Positions 1-10,340 of a stretch of 64,000 nucleotides of DNA are shown here, one piece after another. The translations under genes were made by a program, and so were the position numbers. The notes beneath the pieces are model-generated. The model worked only from the letters and a program-made list of their open reading frames with translations. It was not told the origin of the DNA and ran no database searches. Source of the stretch: Dryocosmus kuriphilus. Its lineage: Eukaryota; Arthropoda; Insecta; Hymenoptera; Cynipidae. The first letter of the stretch is position 1, and each line of letters opens with the position of its first letter. The stretch is from positions 193,939,647 to 194,003,646 of the forward strand of contig CM076192.1 of the NCBI GenBank assembly GCA_038277395.1, in the 5' to 3' direction.

Positions 1-1054
1 CAGCAACAACAATAAAAACAACGATGTATTTTCAGCTGAATTTCACACTATACTTTCAAACATCGATGAGTAGAAACTCTTACAGGTAAGTGTTTAATTA
101 ACTATACATTCGCGTAGAGAAATTGCATCTTGAAGTCTGTCGATCCGTGTCTAGAAACTGGCAATCCCCATAATATATCAACTACAATATTCGGAAGAGA
201 GAGAGAGAGACGTGAATTCCAATACAGAACCTTGACTGCATTTCTGCATGCTTATGGGCGAGCGAAGGGCTACGTGTAGTAATTTCATGTCTCTAGCTAT
301 TTATTGCTAAAATAATCGAGAAGGGGCTTAGCACGGACATGAAACACGTCAGTTCACGAGACATGTAGCCTGGAACAGAACCCTTTCTTAACAACAAACG
401 TTTAATAGTTTACTTCACACGTGACATATTTATACCTAACCGACTGATGATAACTGCCTATCCGAGATTCCTACATTGCAGACTGATGGCAAATACTTGC
501 CACGGAAACCTACCATACCGACTGATAGTAGCAAATTGCCTTACATCCAATGGGCCCAGAATCCTACCTTACTGACTGAGAAAAATACCGACTTTCGATA
601 ACTTAGCACAGTCGTGAAATACTTACGGTGTAGTGACGCCATCTGCGGGCGACAGCGCATATCTTGTCGTGCTTTCCCCGTGTCCTCTTAGCTATTCTAC
701 TACTACAGTTGTCAGTAAAATATTTGGGAAAACCTTCAGAACCATGGAAACACTTGGAAATCTTTGAAATCATTCAAAATCGCTTCAAGTGTTTGATTCT
801 TAAACGCAAGAAGCTTTAGTTGTCCAAGAAGGATGCAAAGTTCTATTTTAGTACATATATATTGTACATCATGTATTGTATTCATTAATTAGACATACAA
901 TGAAATCAGTAATCGGTCCTACTGTATTGTACAAGAAATCGTTTGCATAAGATTTCAGAAAAAAAAAACTTTGGAGATATTTCAGACCTTTAACTGTAAC
1001 GAAATTAAATATTTTCTTCTTCTCAGATTAATAATTATTTATTTAATTTGTGTA
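1..1054. other. Non-coding AT-rich flank
   Basis: No ORF or recognisable element is visible. A short (GA)n tract lies near 197-211. A consensus-like splice donor (tacag|gtaagtg, cut after 85) lies on the plus strand, but no coding frame leads into it, so it is only a possibility. Near 1033 the minus strand reads AATAAA, which could serve as the polyadenylation signal of the exon that ends at 1055. Confidence 0.4.
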
Positions 1055-1497
1055 TTAAGTTGAATGGTATAGATGCTGTAGAGAATCGTAGTTTCCAGTT
1101 TCAATTGAAAACAAGCTTGCGTTTACGCAACGGATATTTGTTGGAGCTTCCGCCACCTCTTTTGAGGTCATAGGCTCAAAATTGCCATCGTTCATGTGTA
1201 CTTTCATCCGTTTTCCATTGCAATCATATATTCCTTTAAGAAACTTCATACCCTCTACTATTGCGAAAACCTCGCCATCGGTTGTTGACAATACAGTATA
1301 TTCTTTTACAGGCACACGTGGATATGTGCGGCTTCCTACTTTCATCTTAATTTTTTTATTATCAGGAAAAATGTATCTTCGAAATTCGAATATCCTGTCC
1401 GGATTTACCACGGAAATAAGCCGTTTGTATCCAACATCTTCAAGTTGGGAAGCTGCAAGGCACGCGGCAAAAGCACCCGGTTTCTTTACTGGGGAAT
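1055..1497 (-). CDS. Terminal exon of an unrecognised protein family, copy 1
   Basis: The minus strand is open down to the stop at 1055-1057. The frame stays open upstream to 1594, but the DNA just before position 1497 reads as a polypyrimidine tract ending in ctacag, so I take that as a splice acceptor and the true exon as 1055-1497. The encoded sequence is basic and mixed, with strings such as NPDRIFEFRRY, DNKKIKMKVGS, VLSTTDGEVFAIVEG, MKVHMNDG and NYDSLQHLY. These recur in the copies at 20.7 and 24.3 kb. Compared with them it lacks about 18 residues near the start (the AAAVxCEKYR segment). I see no signal peptide, membrane segment or cysteine motif and cannot assign a family. The upstream exons are not identified. 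Conservation of frame and stop across three copies argues for coding; the product is unknown. Confidence 0.6.
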
Positions 1498-2082
1498 CTG
1501 TAGGAAGAAATAGAAAATCATTTTGCGAGGTGCCTACTTTTATGTATATCATGAGCATGTGAGTGTTTTTAAATTTACCCACGCTATCCCTCAATATTAC
1601 GGGTTCAAACTCTCATCTTCCTCCTCCTCCTCCTCCTCCACCCGCAACGCATCTTCCTCCTCCTGACTAGAGGCAAGTGTAGAAGAGAATCTCTGATTCG
1701 AGATATATCGATTGGCTTATGATAATTCTATATGTATGTATTTTAATAGTAAGTATGAAGGTTTAAGCAACTCAATAATTATTTGCCTTATTCACTAAAT
1801 GCACGCTTGCAATTTTAGTACAAGAGCGACAAGGTGCAGCCGCATCTTATTCTAATAAATCTTACGGGATGTTACTCTTATCTAGCATTTACTCAAATTT
1901 TAAAATTCTTCGATCCTTACGCTTCTCTAGGGCCTCCGCTTCCTTCTCTTATCATTTTCTTCCCAGTCCTGCTGATGTCCCCCCCACATCTCTCCCCCCC
2001 TTTTTCCCTACTCCTCTATCTTTCTACAACTACTATATCTGTCAAACTTTATCCATAATTTTGAAAATTTTAACTCAGGCTC

Positions 2083-2308
2083 AAAATTCCTAATCAGCGT
2101 CCTCGAAGAGCTCTTTGATAGAGAGTTCACAGGAAATCGACCAGGTGAAACTTTTGATACCTAGGTACCTCAGAAAATGGAATTTATTGACATTATAGGT
2201 CCTAGAGTTGTAATATTTCAAAAATTCTTCCAAAATACTTCGAGTCTCGGATTCAGCCCGAAAAATTTCGTGAGAAGACATCAAACCTCAGCGGTGGAAA
2301 TTTTGTAG
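2083..2308 (+). pseudogene. Conserved plus-strand reading frame relic, copy 1
   Basis: Read on the plus strand, this segment gives a frame resembling the ones ending at 22007 and 25661. The shared strings are EFTGNRP, KFFQN and GFS.KNFVR, all ending at the same TAG. Copies 1 and 2 have an in-frame TAG where copy 3 has TGG (the VP.KME part), so at most one copy is fully open. It could be a second exon or old transposon sequence carried in the duplicated unit. I do not recognise the product. Confidence 0.35.
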
Positions 2309-2528
2309 TGTGCGTAATTCTTTGATACATTATTTAGATTTTAATATGGTAAGTGTCTGAGTAGAATTAATATTAGAGTTCTTATAAGATGGAAACTGAC
2401 ATACTTCAGACAAATTCTTTGAGTATTCAGAGGAGTTGAGAAGCAAAAATCTACTTTATCGGAACTCATGATACTTTTTTGCGATTTTTTAAATAAAACC
2501 CGAAATATACAATTTTTCTAAAGAATTC

Positions 2529-2600
2529 ACCGTGGACCGGATTTGAACCGGTAACCTTCTCAATTCCAGTGAGACGCGCCACCAATTGAGCCAACACGAT
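2529..2600 (-). tRNA. tRNA-Ser(GGA)-like sequence, copy 1
   Basis: This is a 72-nt type I cloverleaf on the minus strand with D arm, anticodon stem TCTCA/TGAGA, loop CTGGAAT (anticodon GGA) and T arm with TTCAAAT. The acceptor carries a change in this copy (ccaacacgat instead of ccaccacgat), weakening the end. Cytosolic tRNA-Ser normally has a long variable arm, but here the variable loop is 5 nt. That argues for a tRNA-derived SINE head or pseudogene rather than a working tRNA-Ser. Confidence 0.5.
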
Positions 2601-2888
2601 CCAACAGTGAAAATTTTAGAACTTGTATTTACACGATCTTGATGGAAAGATTCAGCGAAGACTGTATTACGCCAATACACATATACTCATTATTTAGATT
2701 TTAATATGGTATTTGTCTGAGTAGAATTATTATTAGAATTCTTATAAGATGGAAACTGACATACTTCAGACAAATTCCTTGAGTATTCAGAGGAGTTGAA
2801 AAGCAGAAATCTACTTTATCGGATCTCATGATACTTTTTCGCGATTTTTTAAATAAAATGTGAAATATACAGTTTTTCTAAGAAATTC

Positions 2889-2960
2889 ACCGTGGACCGG
2901 ATTTGAACCGGCAACCTTCTCAATTCCAGTGAGACGCGCCACCAATTGAGCCACCACGAT
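2889..2960 (-). tRNA. tRNA-Ser(GGA)-like sequence, copy 2
   Basis: Same 72-nt cloverleaf with an intact acceptor: ATCGTGG pairs with CCACGGT through one G-T wobble. The A box (TGGCTCAATTGG) and B box (GGTTCAAATCC) are both present. The D stem has one mismatch (GCTC/GCGC). Five-nucleotide variable loop; no CCA encoded. Confidence 0.55.
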
Positions 2961-3249
2961 CCAACAGTGAAAATTTTAGAACTTGTATTTACACGATCTT
3001 GATGGAAAGATTCAGCGAAGACTGTATTACGTCAATACACATATAATCATTATTTAGATTTTAATATGGTGAGTGTCTGAGCAGAATTAATATTAGAATT
3101 CTTATAAGATGGAAAATGACAACCTTCAGACAAATTCTTGGAGTATTCAGAGGAGTTGAAAAGCAGAAATCTACTTTATCGGATCTCATGATACTTTTTC
3201 GCGAATTTTTTAAACAAAATCCAAAATATACAATCTTTCTAAAAAATTC

Positions 3250-3321
3250 ACCGTGGACCGGATTTGAACCGGCAACCTTCTCAATTCCAGTGAGACGCGC
3301 TACCAATTGAGCCACCACGAT
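3250..3321 (-). tRNA. tRNA-Ser(GGA)-like sequence, copy 3
   Basis: Nearly the same as copy 2 on the minus strand: 72 nt, anticodon loop CTGGAAT, intact T arm and acceptor. This is the third unit of the 360-bp direct array. Adjacent frames give protein-like strings, but these are translations of the tRNA-like sequence and not genes. Confidence 0.55.
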
Positions 3322-3637
3322 CCAACAGTGAAAATTTTAGAACTTGTATTTACGCGATCTTGATGGAAAGATTCAGCGAAGACTGTATTACGTCAATACA
3401 CATATAATCATTATTTAGATTTTAGTATGGTAAGTGTCTGAGTAGAATTAATATTAGAATTCTTATAAGATGGAAGCTGACATACTTCAGACAAATTCTT
3501 TGAGTATTCAGAGGAGTTGAAAAGCAGAAATCTACTTTATCGGAACTCATGATAATTTTTTCGCGACTTTTTAAATAAAATCCGAAATATACAATTTTTC
3601 TAAAAAATTCACCCACTTTTCTCCTTTTCACTGTTGG

Positions 3638-3709
3638 ATCATGGTGGCTCAATTGGTAGCGCGTCTCACTGGAATTGAAAAGGTTGCCGGTTCAATTCCG
3701 GTCCACGGT
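3638..3709 (+). tRNA. tRNA-Ser(GGA)-like sequence, copy 4 (inverted)
   Basis: Plus-strand copy at the centre of a palindrome. Acceptor ATCATGG/CCACGGT, anticodon stem TCTCA/TGAAA (weakened by a G-to-A change), loop CTGGAAT, T loop TTCAATT with stem GCCGG/CCGGT. It matches the other three in length. Pol III boxes are present, so it could be transcribed, but this was not tested. Confidence 0.5.
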
Positions 3710-3872
3710 GAATTTTTTAGAAAAATTGTATATTTCGGATTTTATTTAAAAAATCGCGAAAAAGTATCATGAGTTCCGATAAAGTAGATTTCTGCTTTTC
3801 AACTCCTCTGAGTACTCAAAGAATTTGTCTGAAGTATGTAAGTTTCCATCTTATAAGAATTCTAATATTCTT

Positions 3873-4904
3873 TGATACACATTTGTAATTTTAAAAATGG
3901 TGAATCGAGTAAATTCTATACAGAAATTGGTTTTAGCTTGATCATGAACTATTTTATTAAAAGTAAGATACTTCATTTTTCTACTATATTATGCAAAAAA
4001 CTGTTTTCGCCATAAGAAAGAAAATCGACTTGTATCGAATCAGACCTTTTATATGCTTGCTTCAACTGTGGCGGAGGATGAGGAGGAGCAGAAGCAGGAA
4101 CCTGGGGATTTAGTTAAATAAACTATTCAAAATCTGTGTATAGTTGGATATCTCACAAATAAGTAGGAAAGACTTTGAATTATTTTTGATTAACAGAGCT
4201 GAACAATTAATTCCAATCCGTCCAGCCTACCTTCTTGCGAGCATGTGCAGGTGCGGCCGTAATTGGTACACCATTATTGGCCAGTGTAATATTGAGGTCT
4301 AATCTTAAGGACCCCTCCGCACGTAATTTGGTAAAGAAAAAGCGCTGTTTATTTTAAAAGATTACTGTAACTTTATTGGGTTGCCGATTTTTGGGGTAAC
4401 CCTAATGTAAAGAAACGTATCCACGAATTGCTAAATGAAAGACCACGGTGGATCTAGACTGACTTTAAAATAGAAGCAAAACCAGGAATGGCATCTTACG
4501 ATCATTTTGAGTTCAAAAGGAAAAAGCTCTAGAGCTCTATTCGAGAAAAATTATCATTTATATTTTTACCAATAGGAAATAATTTGTAACAAAATAGGTT
4601 GGAAGTTGAATCTTATTCCTTTGAGCAATCCAGCTTAATATCCAAAAAGGCAACCTAGGATGGTGATATTTTAGATCAAACGAAACTCATAAGTATTTCT
4701 GTAAAATATTAAAAAACGTGAAAAGATATTATTTTTTTCAACATTTCTTTTTCCGGTCCATCCCATGTCCCAGGTGTTGGTGTCGCGGCCCATAGCTAGA
4801 GCTCTGAATGAATCATTTCACAATAAATAGAATAATTTGCTTCAAAAACGCTATTCGCATAAATTCAACTTCTGAGGGCTTCGGATCAAGTTGCTCTACA
4901 TAGA
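3873..4904. repeat. Conserved AT-rich body of duplication unit 1
   Basis: No gene is visible. The sequence is a diverged match to 22010-23270 and 25670-26940 (for example the shared segments near 3950, 22090 and 25740, and the 'cccatgtcccagg' segment near 4765, 22928 and 26606). It gives the duplication its boundaries but shows no open frame of its own. Confidence 0.6.
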
Positions 4905-5112
4905 GCGCAACCCCCGCTAAACATTGGAAAGGCGTAGTGGCCTGACTGAATGTACTTCTATGCCCATCCACAGTGGTGCCTTCCCGATCCCCGCAAAACA
5001 ATGGCAAGGGCTAAGAGTGTGACTGAATGTATTTTTGTGTCAAGTCACAGGGTGCCTTCTCCCGAAAAACATAGAAATGTGTTAGGGGTGTGACTGAATG
5101 TATTTGCGCGTC
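4905..5112. repeat. ~75-bp minisatellite, array 1a (about 3 units)
   Basis: Units carry a gtgactgaatgtattt-type half and an aaacattggaaagg-type half, spaced by about 75 bp. This is the left end of the array that resumes at 19795. The cut at about 5112 is the insertion point of 14.7 kb of mobile DNA. Confidence 0.7.
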
Positions 5113-5124
5113 TAGTTCTTTACA

Positions 5125-5742
5125 TACTCATCAGAGAAGGTATTAGATTTATGTAAAATCTGACCTTCGTGGATTTCATGAAATCTTGACGTTTTTAGAC
5201 CTCAATCCGAAAACACGGTTTTTACGACGATGTCTTTCTGTCTCTGTTCGTCGCCGCCGTTGTCGTCGTCGTTGTTGTCGCGGTCGTTATCGTGGTCGAT
5301 GGAGCCTTTCCCACGATAACTTTCGAAGGACTAATCGGATCGGAGTGCACATTGGTGCACTTCTATACGGGGTAAACGGAAAGGACAAGTTCGTTATCCA
5401 GCGGTATTTGACCAACGGTTATGGCTTTATCCATCAAAAACAGTTTTCGCAAAATCAAAAAAACATTTTCGGGCTAAACTATGATAGATACTAAAAAATG
5501 TACGAAAGTAAAATTGCTCATCCTAAAAAAATCCACAAAAATTTTTTCTTAACCGTTTTTTAATCAAATGAAGGATTTTTTTTTTAATCAAGAAAACGCT
5601 ATTAAAATTAACGAACTCTGGTCTCCCGCCAAAATAATGAAGATAAAAGAAAATGCTAAGAAACAAAGTTGTTCAACTTAAAAACGTCTACAAATTTGGT
5701 TTCAACCATTTTTTGAAAAAATGCACGTTTTTTTTGAATCTC
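5125..5742. repeat. Dispersed repeats ahead of the gypsy 5' LTR
   Basis: 5135-5330 matches 44200-44400 in the same orientation (shared gaaggtatta..tttatgt, gtttcatgaaatc and a gtctgtctg/cgtcgtcg-rich tract). The arginine-rich frame at 5186-5494 is a by-product of the CGT-rich tract. 5640-5742 matches the reverse complement of about 44090-44140, the family that continues beyond the gypsy element at 14182. So the gypsy element landed inside this repeat. Confidence 0.55.
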
Positions 5743-7702
5743 TGACGCGATATCCGCACACCGCTATAACACCATCAGCCGGCCCTGAGGTGCACTCACC
5801 ATCCCTTCCCCACCAAGCAACCAGTGCGCCGACGCGCGCCACCAATCGTATCGTTATAAGGACGAACGAGACGTGGCTCGTGGCACTTCACTCGGTGCGC
5901 CCAGTCGAGTCAACTCGACTGGTCTCAACGAGAAGAAGCTGCACTGGTTCCTCTGTGGACGGGCACCCCGTGGCAGAGTTACCAGACGACGACGATGGCG
6001 GACGTGACCGACGACGACCTGGCTCCCATCCTTACCCTACCTTCCTTCCTCCAGATACCGACGTATGTGCCGATGGATGCGTTACCACAATGATCGGCCC
6101 ATGCGACACGGAAGCCGTGGTCCAGGAATACCCTGGCCACCCTTCCGCTCGGTACCCTCACCTGTCCTCCTCCAGATACCGAAGTATGTGCCAATGGATG
6201 CGTACCACCATGATCGGCCCATGCGACACGGAAGCCGTGGTCCAGGAACACCCTGGCCACCCTTCCGGTCGGTACCCTCACCTGTCCTCCTCCAGATACC
6301 AACGTATGTGCCGATGGATGCGTTACCACCATGATCGGCCCATGCGACATGGAAGCTGTGGTCCAGGAACACCCTGGCCACCCTTCCGCTCGGTACCCTC
6401 ACCTGTCCTCCTCCAGATACCAACGTATGCGCCGATGGATGCGTTACCACCATGATCGGCCCATGCGACACGGAAGCTGTGGTCCAGGAACACCCTGGCC
6501 ACCCTTCCGCTCGGTACCCTCACCTGTCCTCCTCCAGATACCGACGTATGTGCCGATGGATGCGTTACCACCATGATCGGCCCATGCGACACGGAAGCCG
6601 TGGTTCAGGAACACCCTGGCCACCCCTCCGGTCGGCACCTTCACCTGTCCTCCTCCAGGTACCGACGTATGTGCCGATGGATGCGTTACCACCATGATCG
6701 GCCCATGCAACACGGAAGCCGTGGTCCAGGAACACAATGGCCACCCTTCCGGTCGGTACCCTCACCTGTCCTCCGCCAGATACCGACGTATGTGCCGATG
6801 GATGCGTTACCACCATGATCGGCCCATGCGACACGGAAGCCGTGGTCCAGGAACACCCTGGCCACCCTTCCGGTCGGTACCCTCACCTGTCCTCCTACAG
6901 ATACCAACGTATGTGCCGATGGATGCGTTACCACCATGATCGGCCCATGCGACACGGAAGCCGTGGTCCAGGAACACCCTGGCCACCCTTCCGGTCGGCA
7001 CCCGCACCTATCCTCCTCCAGAGACCGACGTATGTGCCGATGGATGCGTCACCACCATGATCGGCCCATGCGACAGGGAAGCCGTGGTCCAGGAACACCC
7101 TGGCCACCCGTCCGGTCGGTACCCCCACCAAGACCAAGGCCAGCGACTCCGGAGACCCACCTGACGCACGAACGGGACACAGACCGTAAAAACCGCGAAC
7201 GCCGCCCTGACCACCCGACCGTGCCGCGGGGAGCGGCGTTCGAACCACCGGCGGCCCGATTTCGACCCCCCCACCGAGGGGGACACTACCTTCACCACAG
7301 CATCTTGTACACTTGTTACAGGCACACTCGGGTGGCGACCCCAACACGCACCGCCGAGCCAAGCGTTAACGCCTCCACGACGAGCGGGCCCAGCCCGCTC
7401 AGCTTGCGCGCGCCGACTGCCGACATCACACTCTAGTATTGTATATATTCGCACACACAAACACATACACGCAAGCATTGTACATCGACCACACGCACTC
7501 TCCCGATTTCACTCACACTTGCACACGCACCAACACATTTAGAGATGTACGTGATAGGCAGAATATAGTTTATTGTTTATTTGGTAAACCTCCGTAGTTT
7601 TCACTGCTTTTACCCTTGTCCCCACATCCTACCCTGGCTAGGCTGAGACACCCGGTAGGGGAACTTAGGAAATCCTAGGGCGGATAATTTAGCAGCGTTA
7701 CA
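5743..7702 (+). repeat. gypsy-A 5' LTR
   Basis: It starts at tgacgcgatatccgcac, which matches the 3' LTR from 12456, and ends just before the primer-binding site. At 1960 bp it is about 234 bp longer than the 3' LTR, mostly explained by two extra units of the internal 121-bp minisatellite. A TATA-like stretch (gtatatatt) lies at about 7440; the 3' LTR copy has a change there. Confidence 0.85.
6054..7128. repeat. 121-bp minisatellite inside the 5' LTR (about 9 units)
   Basis: Units begin gataccgacgtatgtgccga and repeat every 121 bp. The array has almost no stop codons on either strand. Because 121 is not a multiple of 3, each repeat shifts frame, which yields many overlapping spurious frames on both strands. 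None is a gene. Confidence 0.9.
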
Positions 7703-7720
7703 TGGGGCCCGAACAGGGAC
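7703..7720 (+). promoter_or_regulatory. Primer-binding site of gypsy-A
   Basis: tggggcccgaacagggac directly follows the LTR end. It resembles the tRNA-Lys type site used by some retroelements (one mismatch to that pattern). Its position fixes the 5' LTR boundary. The exact primer tRNA is inferred. Confidence 0.7.
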
Positions 7721-7986
7721 CGTTTTCCGAAAAAAAGTACCGACACCTTTTGTATCAAGGATGGGGGTTTCCCCCTCTGCCGACCCGAACCCGTATAAAT
7801 CGTACGACAACTGCACCGATCATCCCCATGTCCCCCCACCACAAGGAAGCGACGCATCCCAGGCTGCGCACAGGAATCGAAGTGGGGACTATAAAGCCAG
7901 AGACGACATAACCAAACGGACAGTCTTAGCTGATCGACTCCCGTATTCAGAAAAGCACGCAACGCCTACGAGCAGAAACGACCACC

Positions 7987-8988
7987 ATGAAAGTGTCATG
8001 GATCTACAAGCTGAGTAAAGAGAAACTGGAGGAAGAGCTAAGGAAATATCAGGTAGACCCGGAGGGCTCAGTGGCGACATTAAGACAACGGATGGTGAGT
8101 CTGGTTAGAGGCCACGCGGAGCTCTTCGAGGACAGACCAGAGGACGCCCCCGGCTACAAGGAAGAACTGGACCGCACTAAGGACCTAGAGACAATGGAGG
8201 CGGAACTGAACCGACTACGACAGAACCAGGTAGTAGCCTCCTCGCCACGGTCCGAACACGGAGGAGGCACTGCAGAGGAACTCAGGGAACCCTCAACGAG
8301 ACCTAGCTCAACCCTAGACCAGATGAGGAAGTGGAACTGACATTTCGATGGGAAGAACGTGTACGGGTTCCTGGAGAGGCTGGGCGAGTTACAGCAAGCC
8401 TACCAGTACTCCAACGAGCAGATACTGAGGGGATTCCCCGAGCTCCTCAAGGGTGACGCTCAACTGTGGTACCGCAACTGCGCGGCCAACATCACCACCC
8501 TCCAGGAGCTAGAGCAAATCCTACGACGATTCTACCTGTCGCCCGGCGAACTAAGGCAATTAGACCAGCAGATTTACAATCGACGCCAAGACCACCGACA
8601 AGACTTCAGAATATACGCCACGGTTCTACACACCCTCATCAGGAGACGCGGGGGCTTCACCCCAAACAGAGCCCTGGAGACCCTATATGTCAACATGAGG
8701 CCAGAATTACGGCTATATATACGCCTACCAGAACTCTCGTCCACCGATGACTTGATACAACGTATAGAGGAAGTCAGAGAGGCCCAGCAGCTCCTAGCCA
8801 AAGAAACCCGCGGAGAACTGAAGCCGAAGCCAACCAAGCAACCGACATGCACCACCGAGCCCGACTACGTACGCCACGAGACCTGCTGGCGATGCAAGCA
8901 GCGAGGTCACTCACGCCTGGAATGCCGCAACGAAGCCCGAAAATTCTCTTCCTGGTGTGGCCAAGGAATCCCGCCATCCAACAGATAA
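7987..8988 (+). pseudogene. gag: gypsy-A gag (capsid/nucleocapsid), one in-frame stop
   Basis: One continuous frame interrupted by TGA at 8338-8340, in KWN*HFDGKNVYGF. The N-terminal 45 residues (LSKEKLEEELRKYQ...) look like the SAP-like start of many insect gypsy Gag proteins. A capsid-like part follows (FLERLGELQQAY, QILRGFPELL, LWYRNCAANI, FRIYATVLHTLI). At the end is one zinc knuckle CWRCKQRGHSRLEC (C-x2-C-x4-H-x4-C) and the start of a second cysteine cluster (SSWCGQGI). The start at 7987 is the first ATG after the leader that opens the frame. Gag would package element RNA. The frame stops at 8986, where the reverse transcriptase frame begins in another phase; the protease that should lie between is absent. 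Confidence 0.8.
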
Positions 8989-10340
8989 TCGACGAAGACG
9001 TAGACCAGATGCTTCGAGAAGGAGTGATCCAACCGTCCAGTAGCCCCTGGAGCTCCCCAGTCGTTATTACACGGCTAAAGGACGGCCGGCCTAGATTCTG
9101 TGTGGACTTCCGAAAATTAAACCACGTCTCGGAGAAGGACGCCTAACCTTTGCCGCAAGTCAATACCACCCTGGACAAACTGCGCGGGGCCAGGTATTTA
9201 TCCACAATCGACCTTAAGAACGGGTACTGGCACGTACCCCTCACCGAAGAAAGTAAACCACTCACAGCATTCACCGTGCCGGGGAAGGGGCTCTACGAAC
9301 TCACTGTCATGCCTTTCGGCCTAGACGCAGCCCCGTCCACCTTCCAGCACCTGCTAGACCGGGTGATTACGCCCGAAATGGCCCCAAATGCTTTCGTCTA
9401 CCTGGACGACATAGTAATCTGCACAACAACTTTCGAGAAGCACCTCGAGATACTGACCAACGTTTTCCAGATGCTGCGCCACGCGAACCTCAGCCCGGAC
9501 GCCGATAAATGCCAGTTCTTTCGAGGAGAAATCAAGTACCTGGGACACATCGTCAATAGCCAAGGACAAAAGACCGATCCCGATAAGGTAACAGCCGTAC
9601 AGAATCTAAATGCGCCTAAAAATCAGAAGGAGGCCCGCCAATTTTTAGGCCTAATTTCGTGGTACCGAAGATTCATAAAGGACGTGGCCCGCGTTGCGGC
9701 ACCACTCCACAAATTACTACGGAAGAAAGCAAGGTGGGAGTGGACACCGGACCAACAGCAGGCCTTCGACGAATTGAAGCAACGACTTACCACCGCACCG
9801 ATACTCGCTTATCCCGACTGGAGTAAGACATTCACTCTACAAACCGATGCCAGCCAGGAAGGGCTAGGAGCAGCCCTTTCCCAACCAGAGGACGATACAG
9901 AACGCATCATCGCTTACGCCAGCCGATCGCTATCAAGCGCGGAGAAGAACTATTCCACCACCGAACTCGAGTGCCTGGCCGTCAAATGGGGGATATGGAA
10001 AATGCGCGATTACCTTGAAGGATATCAATTCGTCGTCCTGACCGACCATCTGTCGCTGAAGTAGCTCAACAAGATAGACAACACCTCGGCCCGTTTGGCC
10101 CGCTGGGCAATGGAACTCAGCCAGTGGGATTTCACGATAAAATACCGGAGAGGGACCGACAACCTACTAGCCGACACGTTGTCACGCCATCCACTGCCCA
10201 CGTGTGCCATTGAAGGCGGGGATTGGTACCAAGAACGACTAAATGCCGTAAGAAACGCCCCGAAAGACAACCCAGAATATCGCATCCAAAACGACCGACT
10301 GTACCGACGCGTCCTACACACGCTGGACTTTAACGACTAG
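8970..10340 (+). pseudogene. pol: gypsy-A reverse transcriptase and RNase H
   Basis: One frame with three stops (9144 TAA, 10062 TAG, 10338 TAG). Reverse transcriptase motifs occur in order: IIQ-type start (REGVIQPSSSPWSSPVV), GRPRFCVDFRKLN, STIDLKNGYWHVPL, FGLDAAPSTFQ, the catalytic YLDD at 9399-9410, and LGHIVNSQG. RNase H follows with TLQTDASQEGLGAALSQ, STTELECLAVKW and LTDHLSLK, then LADTLSRHP. At two stops a single base change in a Tyr or Trp codon explains the break (EKDA*PLPQ, SLK*LNKID). This would copy element RNA to DNA. It begins immediately after the gag zinc knuckle, with no retropepsin DTG motif. Confidence 0.88.

Larger units (their letters stand above)
2313..3872. repeat. 360-bp tandem array with tRNA-like cores; last unit inverted
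   Basis: Three direct units (tRNA-like starts at 2529, 2889 and 3250, spacing 360-361 bp) are followed by a fourth unit in which the tRNA-like core is flipped. In the last unit the ~190-bp arm at 3420-3610 is repeated as its reverse complement at about 3710-3870, giving a large palindrome around the tRNA-like core. The array is absent from the matching positions of units 2 and 3, so it arrived in or expanded after the duplication. A tRNA-derived SINE that amplified locally is the simplest reading. Confidence 0.7.
1000..5112 (-). repeat. Tandem duplication unit 1, left part
   Basis: The order is unknown exon, TCC-rich stretch (1615-1660), conserved AT-rich body, then the start of the ~75-bp minisatellite. 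The same order recurs at 20.64-24.29 kb and 24.29-27.88 kb. This copy is enlarged by the tRNA-like array at 2.31-3.87 kb. Its minisatellite is cut at about 5112 and resumes at about 19795, so everything between is inserted DNA. Confidence 0.7.

Noticed and set aside
3061..3318. Protein frames with strings like WTGFEPATFSIPV and VARLTGIEKVAGSNP
   Set aside because: These are read from the tRNA-like cores of the 360-bp array, a well-known source of spurious proteins.
5186..5494. Arginine-rich 102-codon frame
   Set aside because: It crosses a CGT-rich tract of a dispersed repeat; the second copy at 44.2 kb does not keep the frame.
5979..7478. Many overlapping protein frames on both strands in the gypsy LTRs (also 12455-13957)
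   Set aside because: They are translations of a 121-bp minisatellite and its flanks within LTRs; the period is not a multiple of 3 and frames change every unit.
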